DNA of 40,473 nucleotides from an uncultured Monoglobus sp. (lineage in GTDB: Bacteria; Bacillota; Clostridia; Monoglobales; Monoglobaceae), in contig CANQLT010000012.1 of assembly GCA_947624775.1 (NCBI GenBank), positions 1-40,473 on the forward strand, in the 5' to 3' direction. The notes under the pieces were generated by a model that searched no databases, had not been told where the DNA came from, and saw only the letters and a program-made list of their open reading frames with translations. This document shows, one piece after another, positions 39,400 through 40,473 of the stretch; position 1 is the stretch's first letter; each line of letters opens with the position of its first letter. A program made the position numbers and the translations under genes.

Positions 39400-40473
39400 A
39401 TGGCAGATATTTCTAAAGCTTTAAAACTTATTACGCTGGATCTGTACGAAAAACTGTCAAGCAGAATATCCGACAGAATTAAAAATATCGAACTCATGCC
39501 CGGTCCCAAAGGCGATGCCGGCCCTCAAGGTCCTGTCGGAGCTACGGGCGCAAAGGGAAATACCGGGGACCGAGGCCCGCAGGGATATACTTTTACCCCT
39601 AAGGTAGACGCAAGCGGTAATCTTTCTTGGACAAATAACGGAGAATTGGATAATCCCGCGACTGTGAACATCAAGGGGCCACAAGGCGAGAGAGGCCCAC
39701 AAGGACTTCAAGGTGTGACAGGTCCGCAGGGGTCGGTCGGAACGACAGGCGCGGCGGGCGCAAAAGGAGACACCGGCGCGGCTGCGGGATTCGGGACCGT
39801 TACCGCTAAAATGGGAAATACATTAACAGGTACTCCGACAGTCAGCGTCTCAACGTCGGGCAGCGATACCGCAAAAAACTTTGAATTTACGTTTACGAAC
39901 CTTAAGGGCGCCACGGGTGCGCAAGGTGCAACAGGACCGCAGGGAGCTACGGGCGCAAAGGGAAATACCGGGGACCGAGGCCCGCAGGGATATACTTTTA
40001 CCCCTAAGGTAGACGCAAGCGGCAATTTGTCTTGGACAAACAACGGAGGACTGAGCAATCCTTCGACCGTAAACATAAAGGGCCCAACCGGAGCGCAAGG
40101 TCCGGCAGGTCCGCAAGGCCCGACCGGTCCTACAGGTCCGCAGGGTCCCGCCGGCAGCAACGCTACCGTGACTGTTGATTCTTTGCTTAACGCAAGCTCC
40201 TCGAATCCTGTACAGAACAAGGTTATAAACGCAGAACTTGACAACAAGCTACCGCGTTCGGGTGCAGCTATAGACGGTAACTTTAGGTTAAACGCTTCCA
40301 ACGGCTCGATAGCATTGGAATCAGAAAAAACTATTAATATTACTTCTAATGGCGGCGAGATTATTCTCAACTCGGATCAAGGTATACGGGGTAATCATTC
40401 CGGCAAAAAAATAGTCCGCGCCGCCGCCACACTGGTAGTCGGCACAACAGAATCGGGGCACACATATTCCGAC
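39400..40473 (+). CDS. Collagen-like repeat protein, tail-fibre-like (truncated by window end)
   Basis: Starts at ATG 39400 after CGGAGG and stays open to the end of the window (358 residues seen). A short helical N-terminus (MADISKALKLITLDLYEKLS) is followed by three or more Gly-X-Y stretches beginning at G35 (GPKGDAGPQGPVGATGAKG). They alternate with a short module GYTFTPKVDASGNLSWTNNG that occurs twice. After the last collagen stretch comes TVDSLLNASSSNPVQNKVIN, a pattern common in Firmicute phage tail fibres and their relatives. No signal peptide, as in phage fibres and in mother-cell-made BclA-type spore proteins. It likely trimerises through the Gly-X-Y parts. Confidence 0.85.
   Translation, partial: MADISKALKLITLDLYEKLSSRISDRIKNIELMPGPKGDAGPQGPVGATGAKGNTGDRGPQGYTFTPKVDASGNLSWTNNGELDNPATVNIKGPQGERGPQGLQGVTGPQGSVGTTGAAGAKGDTGAAAGFGTVTAKMGNTLTGTPTVSVSTSGSDTAKNFEFTFTNLKGATGAQGATGPQGATGAKGNTGDRGPQGYTFTPKVDASGNLSWTNNGGLSNPSTVNIKGPTGAQGPAGPQGPTGPTGPQGPAGSNATVTVDSLLNASSSNPVQNKVINAELDNKLPRSGAAIDGNFRLNASNGSIALESEKTINITSNGGEIILNSDQGIRGNHSGKKIVRAAATLVVGTTESGHTYSD
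39541..39617 (+). repeat. 77-base exact direct repeat, copy 1
   Basis: Identical to 39946-40022; encodes part of a collagen stretch plus the GYTFTPKVDAS module. High nucleotide identity implies recent duplication or gene conversion. Confidence 0.95.
39946..40022 (+). repeat. 77-base exact direct repeat, copy 2
   Basis: Identical to 39541-39617, 405 bases downstream and in the same frame. Confidence 0.95.

Noticed and set aside
39708-40370. A 220-codon minus-strand frame rich in Pro-Cys-Gly-Pro
   Set aside because: It is the reverse complement of the collagen Gly-X-Y repeats, which are in frame with a good start and ribosome site on plus.
1-40473. CRISPR arrays, rRNA genes, transposase genes
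   Set aside because: No regularly spaced direct repeats, rRNA signatures or transposase motifs were found on either strand.

Overview
The window looks like a chromosomal segment of a spore-forming, gut-type Clostridia (Oscillospirales/Ruminococcaceae-like by gene content and style; this is inference, as no taxonomic marker was searched). It carries the complete spoIIIAA-AH operon and spoIIR, uses a T-box to control a tRNA synthetase, and has many consensus sigma-A promoters and strong Shine-Dalgarno sites. Most of it is ordinary core genome; accessory material is concentrated in about 29.6-37.7 kb and at the right edge.

Layout. 1-2.9 kb (minus strand): a truncated DUF362 protein, thrS behind a Thr-specific T-box leader, and an orphan RelB/DinJ-type antitoxin. 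3.0-12.2 kb (minus): spoIIIAA-AH, then asp23-like, nusB, xseA, xseB, ispA and a DUF212/PAP2-like gene. This is the same order as the Bacillus subtilis spoIIIA-yqhY-nusB-xseAB-ispA region, without accBC, folD and dxs. 12.3-13.4 kb (plus): a DUF2238-like membrane protein and tRNA-Gly(GCC). 13.4-16.2 kb (minus): queD-queE-folE-queC-queF, the complete GTP-to-preQ1 route. 16.2-18.7 kb: a large lipoprotein with a copper-amine-oxidase-like C-terminal domain, and an aquaporin. 18.8-22.8 kb: der-plsY-gpsA (ribosome assembly GTPase and phospholipid start) and yceD-rpmF. 22.9-27.9 kb: a DUF1858 protein, then an apparent operon proA-metY-thioesterase-acyltransferase-lipoprotein. 28.0-30.9 kb (plus): tatD, exonuclease III, a MITE-like palindromic element, spoIIR and a small unknown gene.

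Accessory part. 30.9-31.7 kb holds an AT-rich two-gene cassette: a JAMM-motif protein broken by one extra A in a seven-A run, followed by a small partner. 31.9-37.0 kb (minus) is a BlaI/BlaR1-type regulatory unit. Its BlaR1-like receptor lacks the penicillin-binding sensor and instead ends in a roughly 105-residue domain. A small secreted protein encoded just downstream has the same domain. A WG-repeat/SLH surface protein follows, and its 5' end is a 98-bp near-exact duplicate of the secreted protein's 5' end. 37.7 kb to the right edge (plus): a leaderless coiled-coil protein with about 118-residue repeats and a truncated collagen-like protein with tail-fibre-like features.

The most interesting candidates are the BlaI/BlaR1-like system with a duplicated novel ectodomain, the frameshifted JAMM cassette, the coiled-coil/collagen-like pair, and several regulatory sites readable from sequence: a 28-bp operator at blaI, a 15-bp-arm dyad around the yceD -10 box, and face-to-face overlapping proA/tatD promoters. 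All functional statements are from reading motifs by eye; no database search was run.
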